Positions 54,993-63,754 of a stretch of DNA of 64,000 bases are shown piece after piece. Within the stretch, counting starts at the first letter, position 1; every line of letters starts with the position of its first letter. The notes beneath the pieces are model-generated. The model saw only the letters and a list, made by a program, of their open reading frames with translations, did no database searches and was not told the origin of the DNA. A program made the position numbers and the translations under genes. Origin of the DNA: Ga0077527 sp945862135 (GTDB lineage Bacteria; Pseudomonadota; Gammaproteobacteria; Burkholderiales; SG8-41). The DNA lies in the NCBI GenBank assembly GCA_964203275.1, contig CAXNMF010000004.1, forward strand, positions 124,001 through 188,000. Reading direction: 5' to 3'.

Positions 54993-54998
54993 CAGCGA

Positions 54999-55319
54999 TT
55001 AACGCCGGCCGATCAGCAGACCGATCACCAGACCCACGCCTGCGGCGACGCCGACAGCGTGCCACGGATGCTCGTGTACGTATTCGTCTGTGGCTGCAGC
55101 AGCCGCTTTCGCCTTCTCCAGCGCCAGTTGCTCCACTTCAGTCAGTTTCACTTTCGCAACTGCCAGAGATTCACCGACTTTGGCGCGCATCGCGGCAACC
55201 GCTTCACCGCTCTGTCCGGCGGTCGCTTTCAGCAGGGATTCGGCATCGGCCACGAGGATTTTGAAATCCCGAACCAGCTGTTCCTTCGAGGTGTCGATAG
55301 CAGAAGGGGTGTTGCTCAT
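54999..55319 (-). CDS. yqjD: DUF883 (ElaB/YqjD) family membrane-anchored protein
   Basis: 106 residues. A long amphipathic helix (about 15-80) precedes the signature EHPWHAVGVAAGVGLVIGLLIGRR at the C-terminus, the membrane anchor of the ElaB/YqjD family. Such proteins bind stationary-phase ribosomes at the inner membrane. This is in line with the stress functions elsewhere in the window. The ribosome site AAGGAAATG-like is close to the ATG. Confidence 0.92.
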   Translation of the reverse strand: MSNTPSAIDTSKEQLVRDFKILVADAESLLKATAGQSGEAVAAMRAKVGESLAVAKVKLTEVEQLALEKAKAAAAATDEYVHEHPWHAVGVAAGVGLVIGLLIGRR

Positions 55320-55446
55320 GATTCATTTCCTTTCAGTGTTGATGAAAATTACGACTTGAAACTCCGGCTCGAAACAACTTCAGACGGGCCGCATTGCCGC
55401 CGGTCTTTGATAAAGCATGATACCAAGTGTGCCGCGACAGCTTGAC

Positions 55447-56178
55447 CTAAATCAACGGGATTTTTGACTGTCGCAACTGCGCCAGCCGGGTGAGTCCGAA
55501 ATGCGTAAAAGCCAGTCCCGCAAGCACCGGCACCGCCAGATTGAACAACGGCACATAGAGCAGCAGGGACAGCAGGATGCCGAGCACAAACAGTTCGCGG
55601 CGCGACGTGCGCACAAAATCCGCGAATTCCTCGCGACTGGCATGATCCGCCAGCGCGTCGTAGCGGAACAGGCGCTGGTTGAGCCAGGCTGAATTCAGCA
55701 TCGGCGCCAGCACCGCACCAAAACCGGTCAGCCACAGCGGCAGCGTCACCACCCACAACGCGGCAAAAATCACGATGGCCACCGCGGCGTTGGACATGCT
55801 GCCCGCAACCGATCCGCCAAAGGCATGCCCGAGTTCGGGGTGATAACGCTCCGCGACAAAACGCACGATCACCGGCATCGCGACGATTTCGGTGATCACC
55901 AGCGCGGTCACCAGCATCGCCGGCAGCACGGCAATCAGAACAGCCAATACCGCCGTATAGTCGATGATCCAGACTGCGCTCCAGTTTTCCAGCCATCCGG
56001 CCACCATCGTGGTACGCAGCATGCCCGCGACAAGTCCGGTCCACGCCTCCCAGAAAACCCAGGTCAGGATCGCCCACAGCACAAAACTGCCCAATACCGG
56101 CAGCAGCAACACCGCAAGAATGCGAGGCTCGAGCAGATTGCCGCCCGCGCGCATCAGGGACTGAATGACGGCACTCAT
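55447..56178 (-). CDS. EI24/CysZ-like integral membrane protein
   Basis: 243 residues with about six helices. The arrangement and the LLLYVPLFNLAVPVLAGLAFTHF segment fit the EI24 domain family, to which CysZ (sulfate uptake) belongs. No cys gene is nearby, so a sulfate role is not supported. It is divergent from pgi. Confidence 0.82.
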   Translation of the reverse strand: MSAVIQSLMRAGGNLLEPRILAVLLLPVLGSFVLWAILTWVFWEAWTGLVAGMLRTTMVAGWLENWSAVWIIDYTAVLAVLIAVLPAMLVTALVITEIVAMPVIVRFVAERYHPELGHAFGGSVAGSMSNAAVAIVIFAALWVVTLPLWLTGFGAVLAPMLNSAWLNQRLFRYDALADHASREEFADFVRTSRRELFVLGILLSLLLYVPLFNLAVPVLAGLAFTHFGLTRLAQLRQSKIPLI

Positions 56179-56296
56179 GAGATCCGCTTTATCACCGGGA
56201 AATCTGAAACTCCAGACATGTATTATTGTTACCGTTGGCTATGACAATATTGTAAACGCGGTGGTTCACTGCGCCGTCGCGTTAGAATCGCTGTAA

Positions 56297-57913
56297 ATGA
56301 CCTCACCCGCCTCATTGATACGCTCACCGGCCTGGAAATCCTTGCTGGCCCATCGCGGCCACTGGAACAACCGCCGGCTGCGCGACCTGTTCGCCGCCGA
56401 TCCCGGCCGCTTCAGCACGTTTTCGCTCGAAGCCGCGGGACTGTTCCTTGATTACTCCAAAAACCTGATTACCGCGGAAACGCGTGACTTGCTGGTCGAA
56501 CTGGCCCACGAGCGCGATGTCCCGGCGCGCATCACGGCGCTGCTCGCAGGTGAGCGCGTCAACATCACCGAAAAACGCGCGGCCTGGCATAGCGCACTGC
56601 GCGCCGGCACTGCGGCGCCGGCCGAGGTTCGCCGTACTCTCGCAGACATGCGGATATTCGCCGACGCACTGCGCGCAGCTCACGTACACGGCGTCAGCGG
56701 CGCCGCCATCACCGACGTGGTCAGCCTCGGCATCGGCGGCTCGGCCCTGGGGCCGGCACTGGTGGTCGACGCCTGCGCACCGGAAGCCACGACGCCGCGT
56801 GTGCATTTCATCACAGCCCCGGGCGAATCGCTGTTGCGCCTGCTCGCCACGCTGAATCCTGCCTCCACACTGTTTGTGCTGCAGTCGAAAAGTTTCACCA
56901 CGATGGAAACCACCCGCAACGCGCAGGATGCGCGGTCGTGGCTGCAGGCAGGGCTGCACACCGCCGATGTCGGCGCGCACTTTGCCGCCGTCACCGCCAA
57001 CGTCGGGGCCGCCACTGCATTCGGCATCGCCAAGGCGCGCCTGTTCCCGATGTGGGACTGGGTCGGCGGACGTTATTCGGTATGGTCTGCGGTCGGCTTG
57101 CCCGCGATAATTGCAATGGGCCCGGATGCCTTCGACGAACTGCTCGCCGGCGCCGCGACCATGGATAAACACTTTGCCGATGCGCCCCCGGAACGCAATA
57201 TGCCGATACTGCTTGCACTCATCGGCCTGTGGCACAGCAACTTTTTCGGCGCCGGATCGCGCGCCGTCATTTCCTACGAACCCGGCCTCGCACTGCTGCC
57301 GACCTACCTGCAGCAGCTGGAAATGGAAAGCCTCGGCAAAAGCGTTACGCAGCGCGGCAAGGCGCTGCGCACCGGCAGCAGCACGGTGGTGTGGGGCGGG
57401 CTCGGCATGGATGCGCAGCATGCCTATATGCAAGCGCTGCATCAGGGCACGCAAGCGGTGCCCGTCGATTACATCGCCAGTTGCACACCACGCGTGGGTG
57501 ACGCCGACACGCACGCGGTGATGCTTGCCAACTGTTTCGCGCAATCCGCCCTGCTGATGCGCGGCATGTCGCCCGAAGAACTGCAACAGCAACTGATCGC
57601 CAAAGGCAGCGGCGTTCGCGAAGCGGCGCGGCTCGCAATACACCAGGCCCTGCCCGGCAACCGCCCCAGCAACACACTGCTGATGGACATGCTGACGCCC
57701 CGCCGCCTCGGCGCACTGCTCGCGTTGTATGAACACCGCACCTTTGTGCAGTCCGCGGTTCTCGACATCAATGCCTTCGACCAGTACGGCGTCGAACACG
57801 GCAAAAAACTCGCGGGCAGCCTGCTGCCGGAATTTTCATCGACCACGACCGCAACGGCGCATGATGCATCGACGAACGGACTGGTCAATTACGCAAAGAC
57901 GAAAAAAACCTGA
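56297..57913 (+). CDS. pgi: Glucose-6-phosphate isomerase
   Basis: 538 residues. Features: SLGIGGSALGP near residue 150, the VQSKSFTTMETTRNA-like phosphate loop, catalytic Glu in EMESLGKSVTQRG, His in HQGTQAVPVDYI and Lys in VEHGKKLAGSLL. It interconverts glucose 6-phosphate and fructose 6-phosphate. A TAGAAT hexamer lies eight bases before the ATG, so the transcript may begin at or near the start codon. No strong ribosome site is seen. Confidence 0.97.
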   Translation: MTSPASLIRSPAWKSLLAHRGHWNNRRLRDLFAADPGRFSTFSLEAAGLFLDYSKNLITAETRDLLVELAHERDVPARITALLAGERVNITEKRAAWHSALRAGTAAPAEVRRTLADMRIFADALRAAHVHGVSGAAITDVVSLGIGGSALGPALVVDACAPEATTPRVHFITAPGESLLRLLATLNPASTLFVLQSKSFTTMETTRNAQDARSWLQAGLHTADVGAHFAAVTANVGAATAFGIAKARLFPMWDWVGGRYSVWSAVGLPAIIAMGPDAFDELLAGAATMDKHFADAPPERNMPILLALIGLWHSNFFGAGSRAVISYEPGLALLPTYLQQLEMESLGKSVTQRGKALRTGSSTVVWGGLGMDAQHAYMQALHQGTQAVPVDYIASCTPRVGDADTHAVMLANCFAQSALLMRGMSPEELQQQLIAKGSGVREAARLAIHQALPGNRPSNTLLMDMLTPRRLGALLALYEHRTFVQSAVLDINAFDQYGVEHGKKLAGSLLPEFSSTTTATAHDASTNGLVNYAKTKKT

Positions 57914-57942
57914 ACCCCTTAAACCCTGAACCCCTTAAACCC
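57909..57942 (+). repeat. 16-base tandem repeat at the pgi end
   Basis: CTGAACCCCTTAAACC occurs twice in a row, the first copy carrying the pgi stop codon. Confidence 0.8.
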
Positions 57943-57945
57943 TTG

Positions 57946-58056
57946 GCCACAGAGGGCACAGAGAGCACAGAGAAAAGCCAAGGCGGGCGTTTCTGGTTTT
58001 GAACCCTCTGTGTACCTCTCAAGGGGGTATCTGAGATCCTCTGTGCCCTCTGTGGC
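57946..58056. repeat. Intergenic inverted repeat with 18-base arms
   Basis: GCCACAGAGGGCACAGAG (57946-57963) and CTCTGTGCCCTCTGTGGC (58039-58056) are perfect complements. Related CACAGAG/CTCTGTG units lie inside. Such CACAGAG-rich elements occur dispersed in many environmental proteobacterial genomes, as far as I recall. No open reading frame. Possibly a non-autonomous mobile repeat. Confidence 0.7.
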
Positions 58057-58086
58057 TAAACGCTTTTGAATTTAAAGGAGTACTCC

Positions 58087-58293
58087 ATGAACGACGAAGC
58101 CCTGAACATGAGCATCCGCAAGTTCCTCAAAACCGTCGGCGTCAATTCGCAGCTGACCATCGAAAAGGCTGTGCGCAAGGCAATCGAGGACGGAAAACTC
58201 AAAGGCAGTGAATCACTGCCGGTGGCCATGACACTGAAGGTCGGTGGACTCGACGTCAGCGTGACTTTCGACGGCGAACTGAAGCTGAACTAA
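58087..58293 (+). CDS. Small DUF6494-type protein
   Basis: 68 residues from the ATG after AAAGGAGTACTCC. A helical part (MSIRKFLKTVGVNSQLTIEKA) is followed by a beta part (MTLKVGGLDVSVTFDGELKLN). This is the pattern of the DUF6494 family, small cytoplasmic proteins of unknown function. It stands between the inverted repeat and orn. Confidence 0.8.
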   Translation: MNDEALNMSIRKFLKTVGVNSQLTIEKAVRKAIEDGKLKGSESLPVAMTLKVGGLDVSVTFDGELKLN

Positions 58294-58354
58294 GGTGGGA
58301 CCGTATGAGGCGGGAGACCGGTAACCGGTGCGACCCCGCTTCACATCCTGATAC

Positions 58355-58900
58355 TCAGATCTTCATGATCTGCGCGCGGTAGTAGCGCAGCTCTTCGATC
58401 GACTCGTGGATGTCGGCCAGCGCCTCGTGCTTGCCGTGTTTGACCATACCGCCCAGCACATCCGGCTTCCAGCGCCGCGCCAGTTCCTTCAGCGTACTGA
58501 CGTCGATCAGCCGGTAATGGAAATAGGCGTCCAGCTTCGGCATGTACTTCACCAGGAAGCGCCGGTCCTGATGCACCGAATTGCCGCAGATCGGAGACAC
58601 CCCGGACGGCACGTACTGGGCGAGAAACTCGACCATGCGGTTTTCGACATCGGCATCGGTCAGCGCTGAAGCCTTGACCCGGTCGATCAGCCCGGATTTC
58701 TTGTGCGTCGATTTATTCCAGTTATCCATCGCGTCCAGCACGGAATCGGGCTGATGCACCACCAGCGTCGGCGCTTCGGCCACAGTATTGAGCTGGGCAT
58801 CGGTGATGACGATAGCCACCTCGAGCACTCGGTCGGTTTCGGGGTTCAGGCCGCTCATCTCCATGTCAATCCAGATGAGGGCGTTGGGATCCTGTGCCAT
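58355..58900 (-). CDS. orn: Oligoribonuclease
   Basis: 181 residues. DEDDh exonuclease residues: Asp and Glu in WIDMEMSGL, Asp in NSVHQDRRF and the His-Asp pair in KHEALADIHESIEEL. It degrades two- to five-base RNA, including pGpG from cyclic di-GMP breakdown. Divergent from the M48 gene at 58990. Confidence 0.97.
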   Translation of the reverse strand: MAQDPNALIWIDMEMSGLNPETDRVLEVAIVITDAQLNTVAEAPTLVVHQPDSVLDAMDNWNKSTHKKSGLIDRVKASALTDADVENRMVEFLAQYVPSGVSPICGNSVHQDRRFLVKYMPKLDAYFHYRLIDVSTLKELARRWKPDVLGGMVKHGKHEALADIHESIEELRYYRAQIMKI

Positions 58901-58989
58901 AATGATTTGGACGCTTTGAAAGCGCCTGCTTTCGGGAATTTATAGACGCGCATTGTGTCATAAGCCCGGACTCCCCAATACACGAAAAT

Positions 58990-60243
58990 ATGCATACCTT
59001 TGGCCTGATATTCCTTGCAGCCCTGCTGCTGACCGTGGTTCTGCGGCTGTGGCTGGCCACGCGCCACGCCGCCCATGTCGCCGCCCACCGCGGCGCCGTA
59101 CCGGCGCAGTTTTCATCCGTGATCACCCTCGACGCCCACCAGCGCGCAGCCGACTACACCTGCGCCAAGACCCGCTTCGCGATGATCGACCTGCTGGCCG
59201 GCACCGTGGTCACGCTGGCCTTCACCTTCGGCGGCGGCCTGCAGGCGCTGCATGAACTGACGGCGGGCTGGTTTGAACCGGGTCTTCTGCGCGGCCTGGC
59301 ATTGATTGGCGGATTCATGCTGCTGACCATGCTCATCGACATCCCGTTCAGCCTCTACCGCACCTTTGTCATCGAAGAAAAATTCGGCTTCAACAAGATC
59401 ACCCCAAAACTGTTCTGGATCGACCTGATAATAGGTCTTCTGCTCGGCGCCGTACTCGGTCTGCCGCTGGCTGCGACGGTGCTGTGGCTGATGGAACGCA
59501 TGGGGGAACTGTGGTGGCTTTATGCCTGGGTGACATGGATGGCGTTCAACATCGTCATGCTCGCGGTCTACCCGACCTGGATCGCGCCGCTGTTCAACAA
59601 GTTCTCGCCGCTGACCGATGCCGCGATGAAGGAACGCGTCGAACGCCTGCTCGACCGCTGCGGCTTCAAGGTCAAGGGGCTAATGGTGATGGACGGCTCG
59701 CGCCGCTCCAGCCACGGCAACGCCTACTTCACCGGTTTCGGCAAAACCAAACGCATCGTGTTTTTCGACACGCTGCTGTCGCGCCTCGAACCCCAGGAAG
59801 TGGAAGCCGTGCTGGCGCATGAACTCGGGCACTTCAAGCTCAAGCATGTGATCAAGCGCATCGCGTGGATATTCACGGCCAGCCTGGGTTTTCTGTGGTT
59901 GCTCGGCGTTGTGTTGCATGCACCGTGGTTCTACAGCGGACTGGGTGTCGAAACCCCGTCCACCGCAATGGCGCTGCTGCTGTTCTCGATCGTGGTGCCG
60001 GTGTTCACCTTCCTGTTTCAGCCCTTCAGCGCAATGTATTCGCGCAAGCATGAATTCGAAGCCGACGCCTTTGCCGCGCAATACACGCCGGCCTCCGACC
60101 TGATCGCCGCACTGGTCAAGCTCTACAAGGACAACGCGTCGACACTGACGCCGGATCCGCTGCATTCCGCGTTCTACGATTCGCACCCGCCGGCCACGCT
60201 GCGCATCGCGCGGCTGCAGCAGGCGATGGCCGGCGCACATTGA
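58990..60243 (+). CDS. Ste24-type M48 membrane metalloprotease
   Basis: 417 residues with several helices and the zinc motif LAHELGHFKLKH; the third ligand is in KHEFEADAFAAQY. The N-terminal half with RTFVIEEKFGFNK is that of the CAAX protease 1 (Ste24) family. It cleaves membrane proteins or peptides; in bacteria the substrate is unknown. It is the first gene of a string with the pterin dehydratase and rsgA. Confidence 0.95.
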   Translation: MHTFGLIFLAALLLTVVLRLWLATRHAAHVAAHRGAVPAQFSSVITLDAHQRAADYTCAKTRFAMIDLLAGTVVTLAFTFGGGLQALHELTAGWFEPGLLRGLALIGGFMLLTMLIDIPFSLYRTFVIEEKFGFNKITPKLFWIDLIIGLLLGAVLGLPLAATVLWLMERMGELWWLYAWVTWMAFNIVMLAVYPTWIAPLFNKFSPLTDAAMKERVERLLDRCGFKVKGLMVMDGSRRSSHGNAYFTGFGKTKRIVFFDTLLSRLEPQEVEAVLAHELGHFKLKHVIKRIAWIFTASLGFLWLLGVVLHAPWFYSGLGVETPSTAMALLLFSIVVPVFTFLFQPFSAMYSRKHEFEADAFAAQYTPASDLIAALVKLYKDNASTLTPDPLHSAFYDSHPPATLRIARLQQAMAGAH

Positions 60244-60248
60244 CCGCA

Positions 60249-60578
60249 ATGAACACACTCGCACAAAAAAAATGCGTACCCTGCGAAGGCGGCGTATCGC
60301 CGCTGAGCGCAGCCGAAGCGGCGAGCCTGATCAAGGGCCTCAAGGGCTGGGCGCTGGTCGAGGGCAAACTCAGCAAGACTTACGATTTCCGCAACTATCA
60401 CGAGACCATGGCCTTCGTGAACGCCACGGCATGGATTTCACACCGCGAAGATCATCACCCCGATCTGATCGTCGGCTACAACAAATGCAGGGTGGATTAC
60501 ATCACCCACGCGATTGGCGGCCTGTCGGAAAACGACTTCATCTGCGCAGCCAAGATCGACGCCCTGCTTGAGCTCTGA
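60249..60578 (+). CDS. phhB: 4a-hydroxytetrahydrobiopterin dehydratase
   Basis: 109 residues. The active-site pattern EDHHPDLIVGYNKCRVDY and THAIGGLSENDF are those of the pterin-4a-carbinolamine dehydratase family, which recycles tetrahydropterin for phenylalanine hydroxylase. The ATG at 60249 is chosen over a TTG three codons upstream. No phhA is nearby. It is five bases after the M48 stop, so probably in its operon. Confidence 0.94.
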   Translation: MNTLAQKKCVPCEGGVSPLSAAEAASLIKGLKGWALVEGKLSKTYDFRNYHETMAFVNATAWISHREDHHPDLIVGYNKCRVDYITHAIGGLSENDFICAAKIDALLEL

Positions 60579-61467
60579 CGGCATCATCCGCGGCCTGATC
60601 GTTGCGGCCTACGGCCGCCGCTTTCTGGTCGAATGCGCCGACGGCGTCACGCGCGATTGTGTGACGCGCGGCAAACGCACCGACTTCGCCTGCGGCGACG
60701 ATGTCGCCATCGCCGTGCAGAACGAAACCCAGGGCGCGATCAACAGCTGCGCCCCGCGCAAAAGCCTGCTCTACCGCTCGGATCAGTGGAAACAGAAACT
60801 GATCGCCGCCAATGTCACGCAGGCAGTCATCGTCGTTGCACCAGTACCCTCGTTTGATCTCAATGTGCTCGACTGCTGTCTCGCCGCGGTCGGTCATGCC
60901 GGCATCAAACCGCTGATCGTGATGAACAAGGCGGAATTGCCGGAAGCGGCAACGTCCGAGCCCATACTCGCGCAATACGTCGCGCTGGGTTATCCCCTGC
61001 TGAAACTGGTGGCCCGCGATAATATTCAACCGCTGCGCCCGCTGCTCGACGGCGAACGCAGCGTGCTGGTCGGTGAATCGGGCATGGGCAAATCGACCAT
61101 CCTCAACCAGCTGATCCCGCTGGCCGCGGCACAGACCCGCGAGGTATCCGCCTCGCTGGGCACCGGCAAACACACCACCACACACGCAAAGCTTTACCAC
61201 CTGGATGCCCGCAGCGACCTCATCGACACGCCGGGCGTGCAGGCTTTCGGCGTACATCATCTCGGTGTGGACGATCTTGCAGGGGCGTTCATCGAGTTTC
61301 AGCCGCTGCTGGGGCAATGCCGCTTTCGCGACTGCCGGCATCTCGCTGAACCCGGCTGCGCGATTTCGGCTGCGGAAGCTGCGGGTACGATCAGTGCGCG
61401 AAGGCTGGCGTCATACCGCCGGCTGGCGGAAGACAATCTGCGGCTGAAACGTCCGGACTGGGAATAA
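60568..61467 (+). CDS. rsgA: Ribosome small subunit-dependent GTPase RsgA
   Basis: 299 residues from a TTG that overlaps the phhB end; the upstream ATG lies deep within phhB and does not fit the family N-terminus. Circularly permuted GTPase motifs: NKAE (G4), GESGMGKST (G1), TTTHAKLY and DTPGVQAF (G3). The zinc finger C-x4-C-x-H-x5-C is in CRFRDCRHLAEPGC. It helps late assembly of the 30S subunit. Confidence 0.95.
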   Translation: MSSDGIIRGLIVAAYGRRFLVECADGVTRDCVTRGKRTDFACGDDVAIAVQNETQGAINSCAPRKSLLYRSDQWKQKLIAANVTQAVIVVAPVPSFDLNVLDCCLAAVGHAGIKPLIVMNKAELPEAATSEPILAQYVALGYPLLKLVARDNIQPLRPLLDGERSVLVGESGMGKSTILNQLIPLAAAQTREVSASLGTGKHTTTHAKLYHLDARSDLIDTPGVQAFGVHHLGVDDLAGAFIEFQPLLGQCRFRDCRHLAEPGCAISAAEAAGTISARRLASYRRLAEDNLRLKRPDWE

Positions 61468-61524
61468 AGAGTCGGGGAACACAGGCCCCTGAGCGTGAAC
61501 CGCAAAACGGGCCCGCCACTGCGA

Positions 61525-62445
61525 TCAGCCGACGACCTTGGCGATCGACACAATAAACAGCAGCACCAGCCACAGCACCAGCGCGCGCCAGATCAGGCCG
61601 ACCACGCTGCGCAGATCCTCGACATCGACATCCTCGCCGATGCCCAGCTCAGGCCGCTGGTTCAGCATGCCGTCCTCGCGCAAGGCCCCGCCCAGCTTGA
61701 TGCCCAGCGCACCCGCGCCGCTGGCCAGCACCACGCCTTCGGCATTGCGGTTCCAGGCGGCGGCCTGGGTGCGCCAGCAATAGGCAGCATCTTCAAAATT
61801 GCCGGCAATCGCAAAACTGGCCGCAGTCACCCGCGCCGGCAACCAGTCAATCCAGAAAAATGCGCGCTCGGCAAACAAGGCAAAAATGCGTTTCTCCGGC
61901 TCCACCTGCTTGCCCCAGGATTCCGCCAGCAGATCGGCAGCACGGTAAATCACCGGACCCACCGGCCCAAGGACCACAAACCAGAAAATCGGCCCCAGCA
62001 CATAACGATGCGCCTGCAGCAAACCGAGTTCGATGGAAACCCGCGCAACATCCGCTGCATGTAGTTCATCGGAGGGAATGCCGCGCCAGTGTGCGAGCAC
62101 ATCACGCGCGTTGTTGATGTTCTGTTCACGCAAGGCCTGCGCAATGTCGGTAAAGCAATGACTGAAACGGCGAAAGCCCATCGCCACATACAACACCCCG
62201 ACACTCCAGGCGATGGCCAGGAACACATTGAGATTGCGCATCAACGCTTCAGCAATGAGCGTCACCAGCGCGAGCGGCAATACCGCGACCAGCCAGGCGA
62301 TTGCACCGTGACTGGCCTGTAAGCCGTTGAACTGACGTTCGAGGAAATCGGCGTAACGATCGAATGCCGCGTACAGGCGATTGTTCCGCCGCAGCGGCCG
62401 CACCTGTTCCAGCACCAGCGCCAATACCAAAGCGAGGAACTTCAT
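61525..62445 (-). CDS. CobD/CbiB family membrane protein
   Basis: 306 residues with four to five helices. It fits the CobD/CbiB-like family (also related to AmpE) that is found in betaproteobacteria without a complete cobalamin operon. The AVERAFFWIDWLPARVTAASFAI-like stretch is as in CbiB. Cobalamin genes are absent from the window, so the true function is uncertain. Converges with rsgA. Confidence 0.82.
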   Translation of the reverse strand: MKFLALVLALVLEQVRPLRRNNRLYAAFDRYADFLERQFNGLQASHGAIAWLVAVLPLALVTLIAEALMRNLNVFLAIAWSVGVLYVAMGFRRFSHCFTDIAQALREQNINNARDVLAHWRGIPSDELHAADVARVSIELGLLQAHRYVLGPIFWFVVLGPVGPVIYRAADLLAESWGKQVEPEKRIFALFAERAFFWIDWLPARVTAASFAIAGNFEDAAYCWRTQAAAWNRNAEGVVLASGAGALGIKLGGALREDGMLNQRPELGIGEDVDVEDLRSVVGLIWRALVLWLVLLFIVSIAKVVG

Positions 62446-62482
62446 GCCGTCGCGGAAATGCCTAAATTATCAATAAAATCAA

Positions 62483-62998
62483 TCACTTACCTGAATTCCG
62501 GTATTCAATCGCAACAATCTCGACCTCGGTATCACCGGCAGGGCGCTGCCATTTCACGGTCTCACCAACCTTGGCGCCGATCAATGAACGCGCCAGCGGC
62601 GAACCCCAACTGATCTTGCCGACCACAACATCGGCTTCATCGTCACCGACGATATGAAAGGTTTCAACGCGGCCATCGGCCTCTTCAACCTTTACCGTCG
62701 CGCCGAAACGCACCTCGCCCGGCGGATGACCGGCGGGGTCCACCACTTCGGCACGTTCCAGTTGCGCGTTGAAATAACGCTGGTCACGCTCGACTTCGCG
62801 CAACTTGCGCTTGGCTTCCGAATCATCGCCGGCAATCGCCTTGAGTTGCTCATGCTGTTCCGACAGATCGCGCACGCGCATGCGCAACTGCTCCATGCCA
62901 TGCGGGGTCACGTAATTGGCATGCGCAGGCACCGGACGTTCCGGCAGTTCACCGGCGGTGAGATCGTCATCACTTTCTTTTACAAAGGCGCGGCTCAT
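62483..62998 (-). CDS. greB: Transcription elongation factor GreB
   Basis: 171 residues. The N-terminal coiled coil (MEQLRMRVRDLSEQHEQL ... KLREVERDQRYFNAQLERA) with acidic residues at the tip is followed by the FKBP-like domain (FGATVKVEEADG, ISWGSPLARSLIGAKVGE). It stimulates RNA cleavage in backtracked RNA polymerase. The ATG at 62998 is preferred over a GTG two codons earlier. Confidence 0.94.
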   Translation of the reverse strand: MSRAFVKESDDDLTAGELPERPVPAHANYVTPHGMEQLRMRVRDLSEQHEQLKAIAGDDSEAKRKLREVERDQRYFNAQLERAEVVDPAGHPPGEVRFGATVKVEEADGRVETFHIVGDDEADVVVGKISWGSPLARSLIGAKVGETVKWQRPAGDTEVEIVAIEYRNSGK

Positions 62999-63151
62999 GT
63001 TCACTCTCGTTGCTCATACGGAGCATCAGTATTAACGGTTTGGAATCGGGGGCTGGATTCTCGCCTCCGCTGGACCCTTCACGCTACGCTGCTATCCTGC
63101 TGCTTCAATCTGTTTATACCGGCTGTTTCCATCACTGGCAACCGCCTTTGG

Positions 63152-63754
63152 TCAAAGATTGCGCTGCCAGATCAGCATACGATTATTGGCTGGCATGGCA
63201 TGGTCGCCGCAGAGCGACAGCCCCTGCCCGCGGGCCAGCGTATCCACGGCAATCCAGTCCCTGACCCCGCTGCGCGGATCGCGGGCGCGCAGGAATTCAT
63301 CAAATCGCGAGTTGGACTCCGCCGTATGTTCCCCGCCGTGACTGAACGGTCCGTAGATGGCCAGCACGCCGCCGGGTTCCAGCACCCGTCCGACACCCTC
63401 AAAAAAACGGCGTACCGAATGCCAGGACATGATGTGCAGCGTGTTCGCCGTGAACACGCCGTCCGCCGTGTCGACCGGCCAGTCCGGCGCATTGACATCC
63501 AGTTCCAGCGGCGCCGGCAGATTGGGCAGCTTCACCGCATCACGCCAGGCCGCAATGCCCGGCAGATGTGCGGCCACGTCGGTGGCCTGCCACACCAGAT
63601 GCGGCAAGCCCTCGGCAAAAAACACCGCATGTTCACCGGTGCCCGCACCGATCTCCACCACCCGCGTGGTGCGCGCGAAAGCAACGCGCAACACCTCGAG
63701 GATGGGTACGCGATTGCGTGCACAGGCTTCGGAAGTCTGTCGCTGACCGATCAT
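63152..63754 (-). CDS. DUF938 SAM-dependent methyltransferase-like protein
   Basis: 200 residues. The SAM-binding motif I VVEIGAGTGEHAVFFA and the later GVFTANTLHIMSW and GGVLAIYGPF segments fit the DUF938 family. Its methyl acceptor is unknown. It starts within the stop of the upstream patatin gene (ATGA overlap). Confidence 0.9.
   Translation of the reverse strand: MIGQRQTSEACARNRVPILEVLRVAFARTTRVVEIGAGTGEHAVFFAEGLPHLVWQATDVAAHLPGIAAWRDAVKLPNLPAPLELDVNAPDWPVDTADGVFTANTLHIMSWHSVRRFFEGVGRVLEPGGVLAIYGPFSHGGEHTAESNSRFDEFLRARDPRSGVRDWIAVDTLARGQGLSLCGDHAMPANNRMLIWQRNL

Noticed and set aside
56324..57799. 491-codon open frame on the minus strand opposite pgi
   Set aside because: Antisense shadow of pgi; the product is Arg/Gln/His-rich with no domain, as expected of antisense frames in high-GC genes.
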